A stretch of 64,000 nucleotides of DNA from Streptomyces sp. JHA26 (GTDB taxonomy: Bacteria > Actinomycetota > Actinomycetes > Streptomycetales > Streptomycetaceae), in assembly GCF_002005565.1 (NCBI RefSeq), contig NZ_BDJC01000004.1, positions 164,485-228,484 of the forward strand, in the 5' to 3' direction. The notes below the pieces were generated by a model. It was given only the letters and a program-made list of their open reading frames with translations, searched no databases and had not been told where the DNA came from. Made by a program: the position numbers and the translations under genes. This document shows positions 43,320 through 51,128 of the stretch, one piece after another. The stretch's first letter is position 1, and each line of letters opens with the position of its first letter.

Positions 43320-44750
43320 TCAGGCGCGGCGCGCCTCGCCGAGGTGGTGCACGCGGACCATGTTGGTGGTGCCGGGCACGCCGGGGGGCGAGCCGGCGGT
43401 GATCACGACGATGTCGCCGTCGTTGAAGCGGCTCAGCTTCACCATCTCCTGGTCCACCAGCTCGACCATCTCGTCCGTGCTGTTGACGAACGGCACCACG
43501 TGCGGCTCCACGCCCCAGCTGAGCGCCAGCTGGTTGCGGGTGGACTCGTCGGTGGTGAAGGCGAGGATGGGCTGGGTCGCGCGGTAGCGGGACAGGCGGC
43601 GCGCGGTGTCGCCGGACTGGGTGAAGGCCACCAGGCCCTTGCCGCCGAGGAAGTCGGCGATCTCGGCGGCGGCACGGGCCACCGAACCGCCCTGCGTGCG
43701 CGGCTTCTTGCCCGGCACCAGCGGCTGCAGGCCCTTGGAGAGCAGCTCCTGCTCGGCCGCCGTGACGATCTTCGACATCGTCTTGACGGTCTCGATCGGG
43801 TACGCGCCCACGGACGACTCCGCCGACAGCATGACCGCGTCCGCGCCGTCCAGGATGGCGTTGGCGACGTCGGAGGCCTCGGCGCGCGTCGGGCGGGAGT
43901 TGGTGATCATCGACTCCATCATCTGGGTCGCCACGATCACCGGCTTGGCGTTGCGCCGGCACAGCTCGATCAGGCGCTTCTGCACCATGGGGACCTTCTC
44001 GAGCGGGTACTCGACGGCCAGGTCGCCACGGGCGACCATCACGCCGTCGAACGCCATCACGACGTCCTCCATGTTGTCGACCGCCTGCGGCTTCTCCACC
44101 TTGGCGATCACCGGGACGCGGCGGCCCTCCTCGTCCATCACGCGGTGCACGTCGGCGACGTCCTTGGCGTCCCGGACGAAGGAGAGGGCGACCAGGTCGC
44201 AGCCCATGCGCAGCGCGAAGCGGAGGTCCTCGATGTCCTTCTCGGACAGCGCGGGCACGTTCACCGCCGCGCCGGGCAGGTTGATGCCCTTGTGGTCGGA
44301 GATGACGCCGCCCTCGATGACGATCGTCCGCACCCGGGGGCCGTCGACCTCGGTGACCTTCAGCTCGACGTTGCCGTCGTTGATGAGGATCTGGTCGCCC
44401 TTGGCCACGTCGCCGGGCAGGCCCTTGTACGTCGTGCCGCAGATCGTCCGGTCGCCCGGCACGTCCTCGGTGGTGATGGTGAACTCGTCACCGCGCACCA
44501 GCTCGACGGGACCCTCGGCGAAGGTCTCCAGGCGGATCTTGGGGCCCTGCAGGTCGGCGAGGACGCCGATGGCCCTGCCGGTCTCCTTGGCGGCGGCCCG
44601 GACGCGGTCGTAACGCCCCTGGTGCTCGGCGTGGGTGCCGTGGCTGAAGTTGAAGCGGGCCACGTTCATGCCGGCGTCGATCAGGGCGACGAGCTGCTCG
44701 TGGGAGTCGACCGCGGGGCCGAGAGTACAGACGATTTTCGAACGGCGCAT
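43320..44750 (-). CDS. pyk: Pyruvate kinase
   Basis: 476-aa glycolytic enzyme making pyruvate and ATP from phosphoenolpyruvate and ADP. MRRSKIVCTLGPAVDSHEQLVALIDAGMNVARFNFSHG, LADLQGPKIRLE, catalytic loop IAKVEKPQAVDNMEDVV, MVARGDLAVEYPLEKVPMVQKRLI and signature MMESMITNSRPTRAEASDVANAILDGADAVMLSAESSVGAYP are intact. The A, B and C domains are in the normal order. Lies 73 nt downstream of ackA on the same strand, with a -10-like box and operator-like repeats in the gap, so it probably has its own leaderless promoter besides any read-through. Confidence 0.96.
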   Translation of the reverse strand: MRRSKIVCTLGPAVDSHEQLVALIDAGMNVARFNFSHGTHAEHQGRYDRVRAAAKETGRAIGVLADLQGPKIRLETFAEGPVELVRGDEFTITTEDVPGDRTICGTTYKGLPGDVAKGDQILINDGNVELKVTEVDGPRVRTIVIEGGVISDHKGINLPGAAVNVPALSEKDIEDLRFALRMGCDLVALSFVRDAKDVADVHRVMDEEGRRVPVIAKVEKPQAVDNMEDVVMAFDGVMVARGDLAVEYPLEKVPMVQKRLIELCRRNAKPVIVATQMMESMITNSRPTRAEASDVANAILDGADAVMLSAESSVGAYPIETVKTMSKIVTAAEQELLSKGLQPLVPGKKPRTQGGSVARAAAEIADFLGGKGLVAFTQSGDTARRLSRYRATQPILAFTTDESTRNQLALSWGVEPHVVPFVNSTDEMVELVDQEMVKLSRFNDGDIVVITAGSPPGVPGTTNMVRVHHLGEARRA

Positions 44751-44756
44751 GGGGCG

Positions 44757-44800
44757 ATCCTATCGGTTTGTTTCGCTGCGGAATATTCCGTCTGGCGGAA
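44757..44800 (-). promoter_or_regulatory. pyk promoter with overlapping TTCCG/CGGAA inverted repeats
   Basis: -10-like TAGGAT (44757-44762) lies 6 nt before ATG 44750. Upstream is a perfect 12-bp palindrome CGGAATATTCCG (44779-44790) overlapping a second one, TTCCG-N5-CGGAA (44786-44800), in an unusually A/T-rich patch. Three half-sites suggest a regulator of overflow or glycolytic metabolism. Confidence 0.5.
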
Positions 44801-44823
44801 AATACAAAAGGGCGGGATGCCGC

Positions 44824-46041
44824 TCAGGTGAGATTCCCCGAACCATTTACCAGCGCGTAGGTTTGTGTCGCGATCTCCATTTCCTCGTCGGTCGGCACCA
44901 CGGCCACCGCCACCCGCGCGTACGCGGGCGAGATCAGCCGCGCCCCGTCGCCGCGCGCGGCGTTCAGGTCCGCGTCGACCACCAGGCCCAGCCCTTCCAG
45001 GCCCGCCACGGCGGCTTCCCGCACCGGTGCCGCGTTCTCCCCGACCCCGGCGGTGAAGGCGACCGCGTCCACCCGTCCGAGAACGGCGTAATAGGCGCCG
45101 ATGTACTTCTTCAACCGGTGAATGTAGATGTCGAAGGCGAGCCGCGCCTCTTCGTCCCCCGCGTCGATCCGGCGCCGGATCTCCCGCATGTCGTTGTCGC
45201 CGCACAGCCCGAACAGGCCGCTCCTCTTGTTGAGGAGCGTGTCGATCTCGTCCGTGGACATTCCGCCGACGCGCTCCAAATGGAAGATGACCGCCGGGTC
45301 GAGGTCTCCCGAACGCGTACCCATCACCAGTCCCTCCAGGGGCGTCATCCCCATGGACGTGTCCACGCACCGGCCGCCCTCGACCGCCGAGACCGAGGCG
45401 CCGTTGCCGAGGTGGAGCACGATGACGTTGACCTCCGACGGGGCCCTGCCCAGCAGGCGTGCCGTCTCCCGGGAGACGTACGCGTGCGAGGTGCCGTGGA
45501 AGCCGTAGCGGCGGATGCGGTGCCGGTCGGCGATCTTCGGGTCGATCGCGTAACGCGCCGCGGACTCCGGGATCGTCGTGTGGAACGCCGTGTCGAAGAC
45601 CGCCACCTGGGGCAGGTCGGGGCGGAACGCCCGGGCGGTGCGGATGCCGGTGAGGTTGGCCGGGTTGTGCAGCGGTGCCACCGGGACCAGCCGCTCGATC
45701 TCCGTGAGCACGGAGTCGTCGATGAGGGTGGGCTCGGTGAAGAAGACGCCGCCGTGCACCACCCGGTGCCCGATCGCGGCCAGCTCCGGGGAGTCCAGGC
45801 CCAGACCGTCCCGGGCCAGTTCCCCGGCGACCGCCTTCAGGGCGGCCTCGTGGTCGGCGATCGGCCCGTTCTGCTCACGGGTGTCGCCGTCGGCCACGCG
45901 GGTGTGCTTCAGCCGGGAGGTCCGCTCGCCGATCCGCTCGACCAGCCCCACCGCCAGGCGGCTGCCGTCGTGCATGTCGAGCAGCTGGTACTTCACCGAC
46001 GAGGAGCCGGAGTTGAGGACGAGGACGCGCGTCGCGCTCAC
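44824..46041 (-). CDS. ackA: Acetate kinase
   Basis: 405-aa ASKHA-fold kinase interconverting acetyl phosphate plus ADP and acetate plus ATP. VLVLNSGSSSVKYQLLD, IGHRVVHGGVFF, DTAFHTTIPESAARYAI, RYGFHGTSHAYVSRETA, VLHLGNGASVSAVEGGRCVDTSMGMTPLEGLVMGTRSGDLDP and FTAGVGENAAPVRE mark a complete enzyme. GTG 46041 overlaps the pta stop as GTGA, so the two pathway enzymes are translationally coupled. Acetyl phosphate made here is also a phosphodonor for response regulators. Confidence 0.96.
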   Translation of the reverse strand: MSATRVLVLNSGSSSVKYQLLDMHDGSRLAVGLVERIGERTSRLKHTRVADGDTREQNGPIADHEAALKAVAGELARDGLGLDSPELAAIGHRVVHGGVFFTEPTLIDDSVLTEIERLVPVAPLHNPANLTGIRTARAFRPDLPQVAVFDTAFHTTIPESAARYAIDPKIADRHRIRRYGFHGTSHAYVSRETARLLGRAPSEVNVIVLHLGNGASVSAVEGGRCVDTSMGMTPLEGLVMGTRSGDLDPAVIFHLERVGGMSTDEIDTLLNKRSGLFGLCGDNDMREIRRRIDAGDEEARLAFDIYIHRLKKYIGAYYAVLGRVDAVAFTAGVGENAAPVREAAVAGLEGLGLVVDADLNAARGDGARLISPAYARVAVAVVPTDEEMEIATQTYALVNGSGNLT

Positions 46042-48131
46042 AGGTCGGACACCTTCTCGTTCGGGGACTGCTGGGCCTGGATCGCCGTGATGGCGACCGT
46101 GTTGACGATGTCCTGGACCAGGGCGCCCCGGGACAGGTCGTTGACCGGCTTGCGCAGGCCCTGGAGGACCGGGCCGACGGCGATGGCGCCGGCCGAGCGC
46201 TGCACGGCCTTGTAGGTGTTGTTGCCGGTGTTCAGGTCGGGGAAGATCAGCACGCTGGCCTGCCCGGCGACCTCGGAGCCGGGCAGCTTGGTCGCGGCGA
46301 CCGACGGCTCGACGGCGGCGTCGTACTGGATCGGTCCCTCGATCCTCAGGTCGGGGCGGCGCGCGCGGACCAGCCCGGTCGCCTCGCGCACCTTGTCGAC
46401 GTCCGCGCCGGAACCGGACGTGCCGGTCGAGTACGACAGCATGGCGATGCGCGGGTCCACGCCGAACTGCGCCGCCGTGGACGCCGACTGCGTCGCGATG
46501 TCGGCGAGCTGCTCGGCGTCCGGGTCCGGGTTGACCGCGCAGTCGCCGTAGACGAGGACCTTGTCGGCCAGGCACATGAAGAAGACCGAGGAGACGATCG
46601 ACGCCTCCGGCTTGGTCTTGATGATCTCGAAGGCCGGGCGGATGGTCGCCGCCGTCGAGTGCACCGACCCCGACACCATGCCGTCGGCCAGCCCCTCCTG
46701 CACCATCAGCGTGCCGAAGTAGTTCACGTCGGACACCACGTCGTACGCCAGCTCCACGGTGACGCCCTTGTGGGCGCGCAGGGCCGCGTACTTCTCGGCG
46801 AAGGAGTCGCGCAGCTCGGACACCGCCGGGTCGATCAGCTGGGCGGCGCCGAGGTCGACGCCGAGGTCGGCGGCCTTCTTGCGGATCTGCTCCACGTCGC
46901 CGAGCAGCGTCAGCTCGCACACGCCCCGGCGCAGCAGCACCTCCGCCGCGTGCAGCACCCGTTCCTCGGTGCCCTCCGGGAGGACGACCCGGCGCAGGTC
47001 CGAGCGGGCCTGCTCCAGCAGCTTGTGCTCGAACATCATCGGGGTGACGCGGTCGCTGCTCGGCGCGGAGACCCGCTTGCTGAGGTCGGCGGTGTCGACG
47101 TACCGCTCGAAGAGGCCGAGGGCGGTCTCCGCCTTGCGCGGGGTGGCCGCGCCCAGCTTGCCCTCCAGGGAGAACAGCTGCTCGGCGGTGGGGAAGCTGT
47201 TGCCGGTCACCGAGAGCACCGGCGTGCCCGGGGCGAGACGGGCGGCGAGGGTGAGGACGCTCTCGCCCGGCACCTCGTCCAGGGTCAGCAGCAGGCCGGC
47301 GATCGGCGGGGTGCCGGCGCTGTGCGCGGCCAGCGTGCCGACCACCAGGTCGGCCCGGTCGCCGGGGGTGATCACCAGGCAGCCGGGGGTCAGCGCGGCC
47401 AGCAGGTTGGGCAGCATCGCCCCGCCGAAGACGAAGTCCAGCGCGTCGCGGGCGAGCCCCGAGTCGTCCCCGAGGACCACCCTCGCGCCGAGGGAGTGCG
47501 CGATCTGGGAGACGGTCGGCGCCGACAGCGCGGGCTCGTCGGGCACCACCCAGCAGGGCACCGGCAGCCGGTTCGCCAGCCGCCCGGCGATCTCGTCCCG
47601 GTCCTCGCGGGCGACCCGGTTGGTCACCATGGCCAGGACGTCGCAGCCCAGCCCGTCGTAGGCGCGGAAGGCGTTGACCGTCTCGGCGAGCACCGACTCG
47701 GCCGTCTGCTTGCGCCCGCCCACGACCGGGAGCACCGAGGCGCCGAACTCGTTGGCGAGCCGCGCGTTCAGCGACAGCTCGTCCGGGAGCTGGGTGCCGG
47801 CGAAGTCGGTGCCGAGGACGAGGACGACGTCGTAGTCCCGGGCGACCAGGTGGAACCGCTCGACCAGCGCGGACACCAGCTCGTCCGTGCCCTGCTCGGC
47901 CTGGAGCGCGGACGCCTCCTGGTAGTCCAGGCCGTAGACCGTCGCCGGATCCTGCGAGAGCCGGTAGCGGGCGCGCAGCAGCTCGAAGAGCCGGTCGGGC
48001 CCGTCGTGGACCAGGGGACGGAAGACGCCGACCCGGTCGACCTGCCGGGTCAGGAGCTCCATGACCCCCAGCTCGACGACCTGGCGGCCGTCGCCGCGGT
48101 CGATGCCGGTCACGTACACGCTGCGCGTCAC
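46038..48131 (-). CDS. pta: Phosphate acetyltransferase (long form)
   Basis: 697-aa enzyme converting acetyl-CoA and phosphate to acetyl phosphate and CoA. Long form: N-terminal P-loop-like/CobQ-type domain (SVYVTGIDRGDGRQVVELGVMELL), central DRTGG domain, and catalytic PTA_PTB domain in the last 330 residues (VVLPEGTEERVLHAAEVLL, VSGSVHSTAATIRPAFEIIKT, SYSTGTSGSGADVDKV, FPDLNTGNNTYKAVQRS). The N-terminal motif departs from the usual GxxSGKS. GTG 48131 is favoured, with GGAGAG upstream. First gene of pta-ackA, divergent from pfkA. Confidence 0.95.
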   Translation of the reverse strand: MTRSVYVTGIDRGDGRQVVELGVMELLTRQVDRVGVFRPLVHDGPDRLFELLRARYRLSQDPATVYGLDYQEASALQAEQGTDELVSALVERFHLVARDYDVVLVLGTDFAGTQLPDELSLNARLANEFGASVLPVVGGRKQTAESVLAETVNAFRAYDGLGCDVLAMVTNRVAREDRDEIAGRLANRLPVPCWVVPDEPALSAPTVSQIAHSLGARVVLGDDSGLARDALDFVFGGAMLPNLLAALTPGCLVITPGDRADLVVGTLAAHSAGTPPIAGLLLTLDEVPGESVLTLAARLAPGTPVLSVTGNSFPTAEQLFSLEGKLGAATPRKAETALGLFERYVDTADLSKRVSAPSSDRVTPMMFEHKLLEQARSDLRRVVLPEGTEERVLHAAEVLLRRGVCELTLLGDVEQIRKKAADLGVDLGAAQLIDPAVSELRDSFAEKYAALRAHKGVTVELAYDVVSDVNYFGTLMVQEGLADGMVSGSVHSTAATIRPAFEIIKTKPEASIVSSVFFMCLADKVLVYGDCAVNPDPDAEQLADIATQSASTAAQFGVDPRIAMLSYSTGTSGSGADVDKVREATGLVRARRPDLRIEGPIQYDAAVEPSVAATKLPGSEVAGQASVLIFPDLNTGNNTYKAVQRSAGAIAVGPVLQGLRKPVNDLSRGALVQDIVNTVAITAIQAQQSPNEKVSDL

Positions 48132-48191
48132 GCGTGCTCTCCGTTTCGTCTCGGTGCGGTTGTCCGGCGGCGGCTGCCCCGTGCACAAAGA

Positions 48192-48207
48192 TCACCCACC
48201 GGGGTGA
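48192..48207. promoter_or_regulatory. 16-bp palindrome in pta/pfkA divergent region
   Basis: TCACCC-N4-GGGTGA, perfect 6-bp arms, 61 bp upstream of pta and 12 bp before the pfkA -35; it could govern either direction. Confidence 0.45.
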
Positions 48208-48218
48208 GCGGAACCCTC

Positions 48219-48247
48219 TTGACAGTACCTCTCCCCATGGATAAGGC
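48219..48247 (+). promoter_or_regulatory. pfkA promoter candidate
   Basis: Perfect -35 TTGACA (48219-48224), then a 17-bp spacer and -10-like TAAGGC (48242-48247). It predicts a leader of about 120 nt before ATG 48376. Confidence 0.6.
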
Positions 48248-48375
48248 GCCCGCCGGTGAAGCCTGCCGGAGGGCGGCCGGGACCGCTGTCCGCACGGAAG
48301 CGGCATCCCCCTGGGGGACGTGAAAGAATCGGACGTGGCTCACCGGTGTCCACAGCGAGCAGGAGACACAGCACG

Positions 48376-49401
48376 ATGCGTATCGGAGTCCTCACCGCAG
48401 GCGGCGACTGCCCCGGGCTGAACGCAGTGATCCGGTCGGTCGTGCACCGAGCGGTCGACAACTACGGCGACGAGGTCATCGGCTTCGAGGACGGCTACGC
48501 GGGCCTGCTCGACGGCCGTTACCGCACCCTCGACCTGAACGCGGTCAGCGGCATCCTGGCGCGCGGCGGCACGATCCTCGGCTCCTCCCGGCTGGAGCGC
48601 GACCGGCTCCGCGAGGCCTGCGAGAACGCGGGCGACATGATCCAGAGCTTCGGCATCGACGCGCTGATCCCGATCGGCGGCGAGGGCACGCTGACGGCGG
48701 CCCGGATGCTGTCCGACGCGGGTCTGCCCGTGGTCGGCGTGCCCAAGACGATCGACAACGACATCTCCTCCACCGACCGCACCTTCGGCTTCGACACGGC
48801 GGTCGGCGTGGCGACGGAGGCGATGGACCGCCTCAAGACCACCGCCGAGTCCCACCAGCGCGTGATGGTCGTCGAGGTCATGGGCCGGCACGCCGGCTGG
48901 ATCGCCCTCGAGTCCGGCATGGCCGCCGGCGCCCACGGCATCTGCCTGCCCGAGCGGCCCTTCGACCCGGCCGACCTGGTCAAGATGGTCGAGGCCCGCT
49001 TCGCCCGCGGCAAGAAGTTCGCCGTCGTCTGCGTCGCCGAGGGGGCCCACCCCGTCGAGGGCTCCATGGACTACGGCAAGGGCGAGATCGACAAGTTCGG
49101 GCACGAGCGCTTCCAGGGCATCGGCACGGCACTGGCGTACGAGCTGGAGCGCCGGCTCGGCAAGGAGGCCAAGCCGGTCATCCTCGGCCACGTCCAGCGC
49201 GGTGGCGTGCCCACCGCGTACGACCGCGTCCTCGCGACCCGCTTCGGCTGGCACGCGGTCGAGGCCGCGCACCGGGGCGAGTTCGGCCGGATGACCGCGC
49301 TGCGCGGCACGGACGTCGTCATGGTGCCGCTGGCGGAGGCCGTCACCGAGCTGAAGACGGTGCCGAAGGACCGCATGGACGAGGCCGAGTCGGTCTTCTA
49401 G
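48376..49401 (+). CDS. pfkA: 6-phosphofructokinase
   Basis: 341-aa glycolytic kinase phosphorylating fructose 6-phosphate. GVLTAGGDCPGLNAVIRSVV, PIGGEGTLTAARML, VPKTIDNDISSTDRTFGFDTAVG, EVMGRHAGWIALESGMAAGA, VILGHVQRGGVPTAYDRVLATRFG. The phosphate-donor site has Gly at the position read as ATP-specific (GGEGT), while the PKTIDND Lys is more typical of pyrophosphate enzymes; this mixed set is known for actinomycete ATP-dependent enzymes. AGGAG (48361-48365) precedes ATG 48376 by 10 nt. Divergent from pta-ackA. Confidence 0.95.
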   Translation: MRIGVLTAGGDCPGLNAVIRSVVHRAVDNYGDEVIGFEDGYAGLLDGRYRTLDLNAVSGILARGGTILGSSRLERDRLREACENAGDMIQSFGIDALIPIGGEGTLTAARMLSDAGLPVVGVPKTIDNDISSTDRTFGFDTAVGVATEAMDRLKTTAESHQRVMVVEVMGRHAGWIALESGMAAGAHGICLPERPFDPADLVKMVEARFARGKKFAVVCVAEGAHPVEGSMDYGKGEIDKFGHERFQGIGTALAYELERRLGKEAKPVILGHVQRGGVPTAYDRVLATRFGWHAVEAAHRGEFGRMTALRGTDVVMVPLAEAVTELKTVPKDRMDEAESVF

Positions 49402-49462
49402 AACCGGACTTCCAGAACCGGAAGCGGTCCCCTCACCGGCTGCTCCGTCCTCGCCCGCTCCG

Positions 49463-49488
49463 CCCTCGGCCGCCGCCCCGGCCGAGGG
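49463..49488 (+). terminator. Terminator after pfkA
   Basis: CCCTCGGCC (49463-49471) pairs with GGCCGAGGG (49480-49488), 8-nt loop, 62 nt after the stop. Confidence 0.6.
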
Positions 49489-49844
49489 CGGCGGCCGTGT
49501 GGCCCCGGTGGTCCTCCCGGGACGAAGCAGCCGATCGGGCAGGCCGAGCGGCCCTCAGGGGTGTGCCGGCGTCGCCGCCGCGCCGGGGGTGCTCCACAGC
49601 GGAGCCCGACTCCACGTCGGACGCCTTCGCGCGGTCCGGCCCCAGCGGCCCGGCGGCGTACTCCCGTAGCGCCCTCGGAGCCGGTTCGGTCGTCGAACTG
49701 CCGGAAAACGGGGCGCGGGCCGATGAGTTCCCTCATGATCGGCGGTCATAGGTCGTGACCGGTGCGCCGCAGCCGCGAGTGCGGCCGCAGCGTCCACCGG
49801 TCCGACCCGCTGAGAACCAGACACGAGCTAGCGAGGAACCTTCG
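49489..49844. other. Non-coding gap between pfkA terminator and RibD-like gene
   Basis: About 350 bp without a supportable gene; open frames here lack ribosome sites and continue into neighbours. It ends with the promoter region of the RibD-like gene, where GAGGAA (49833-49838) is the ribosome site. I see no further motif. Confidence 0.5.
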
Positions 49845-50417
49845 ATGCGCACCCTGATCAGTACCGCCTTCATCTCGCTCGACGGCGTCGTGGAGGCCCC
49901 GGGCGGCGAGCCCGGTTACCGGAACTCCGGCTGGACCTTCAAGGACGTCGAGTTCCTCCCCGAGGCGTTCGACATCAAGGGGCGCGAGCAGAAGGAAGCC
50001 ACGGCGATGCTGATGGGCCGGACCAGCTACGAGGCGTTCAGCCCGGTGTGGCCGGACATGGCGGACTTCGCCGACTACAAGGTGATGCCGAAGTACGTGG
50101 TCTCCACCACCCTCACCGAGGACGAACTGGTGGCGAACTGGGGCGAGACGACGATCCTGCGTTCGCTCGACGAGGTCGCCGCCCTGAAGGAGACCGAGGG
50201 CGGCCCGATCATCGTCCACGGCAGCGCCACCCTGAACCGGAGCCTCTCGGACGCCGGCCTGATCGACCGCTACCACCTGCTCGTCTTCCCGCTCCTGCTC
50301 GGTGCGGGCAAGCGCCTGTTCAGCGACACGGACAAGGACACCCAGAAGCTGAAGCTGGTCGAGCACGAGGCGTACGCCAACGGCCTGCAGAAGAACGTGT
50401 TCGACGTCGTCCGCTGA
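49845..50417 (+). CDS. Dihydrofolate reductase-like (RibD C-terminal) protein
   Basis: 190-aa NADPH-type reductase fold: MRTLISTAFISLDGVVEAPGG, AMLMGRTSYEAFSPVWP, KYVVSTTLTEDEL, EGGPIIVHGSATLNRSLSDAGLIDRYHLLVFPLLLGAGKRLF. These match the RibD_C/YwjB group of stand-alone reductases rather than true FolA. Substrate unknown. Start ATG 49845 with GAGGAA 6 nt upstream. Convergent with the CitB-type regulator gene at a 30-nt gap. Confidence 0.88.
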   Translation: MRTLISTAFISLDGVVEAPGGEPGYRNSGWTFKDVEFLPEAFDIKGREQKEATAMLMGRTSYEAFSPVWPDMADFADYKVMPKYVVSTTLTEDELVANWGETTILRSLDEVAALKETEGGPIIVHGSATLNRSLSDAGLIDRYHLLVFPLLLGAGKRLFSDTDKDTQKLKLVEHEAYANGLQKNVFDVVR

Positions 50418-50447
50418 CCCGGCCCCCGCACCCGCCCGGCGGCCGCG

Positions 50448-51128
50448 TCATCGGACCCATCGGTACACCAACTCCGGTCGTCCCACCTGCCCGTAGAGCG
50501 GGCTGCGCCGCGCCCGGCCGGTGTCCACCAGGTGCTCCAGGTAGCGGCGGGCGGTGATCCGCGAGATGCCCACGGCCTCGGCCACCCCGGCCGCGGTGAG
50601 GCCCTCCTCCCCGCCGCGCAGCGCGCCCGTCACGCGTTCCAGCGTGGGCGCGCTGAGCCCCTTGGGCAGCGCCGCCGGGCCGGGCGCCCGCAGCGTGGCC
50701 AGTGCCCGGTCCACCTCGTCCTGCCCGCTCGCCTCCCCGGCGGTGCCCCGGAACTCGGCGTAGCGCACGAGCCGGTCCCGCAGGGTGGCGAAGGTGAACG
50801 GCTTCAGCACGTACTGCACGACCCCCAGCGACACCCCCTCCCGGACGACCGTCAGGTCCCGGGCCGACGTCACCGCTATCACGTCGGCGTGATGCCCGGC
50901 CGCCCGCAGCGAACGGGCCAGCTGGAGCCCGTGCACGTCCGGCAGGTGCAGGTCGAGCAGCAGCAGGTCGACCGGCGTGCGGTCCAGCAGGCGCCGCGCC
51001 TCCGCCCCGGTGTGCGCCGTGCCGACGGCGGTGAACCCCGGCACCCGCCCGACGTACATCACGTGCGCGTCGGCGGCGACGGGGTCGTCCTCGACGACGA
51101 GCACGCGGATGGGCTGTCCCGTGGTCAT
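50448..51128 (-). CDS. CitB/DcuR-type response regulator
   Basis: 226-aa regulator of the citrate/C4-dicarboxylate class. Receiver with acidic triad (VVEDDPVAAD), phospho-acceptor Asp59 (LLLLDLHLPDVHG) and KPF; C-terminal HTH of the CitB type (LTAAGVAEAVGISRITARRYLEHLVDTGRARRSPLYGQVGRPELVYRWV). It overlaps the kinase stop as ATGA. With the kinase and the divergent DctA symporter it forms a standard uptake control module for di- or tricarboxylates. Confidence 0.94.
   Translation of the reverse strand: MTTGQPIRVLVVEDDPVAADAHVMYVGRVPGFTAVGTAHTGAEARRLLDRTPVDLLLLDLHLPDVHGLQLARSLRAAGHHADVIAVTSARDLTVVREGVSLGVVQYVLKPFTFATLRDRLVRYAEFRGTAGEASGQDEVDRALATLRAPGPAALPKGLSAPTLERVTGALRGGEEGLTAAGVAEAVGISRITARRYLEHLVDTGRARRSPLYGQVGRPELVYRWVR

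Noticed and set aside
44824..48306. Very long minus-strand frame that could suggest a fused Pta-AckA protein
   Set aside because: The frame is that of ackA running open upstream; pta is in another frame with its own stop overlapping the ackA GTG. It is not a fusion.
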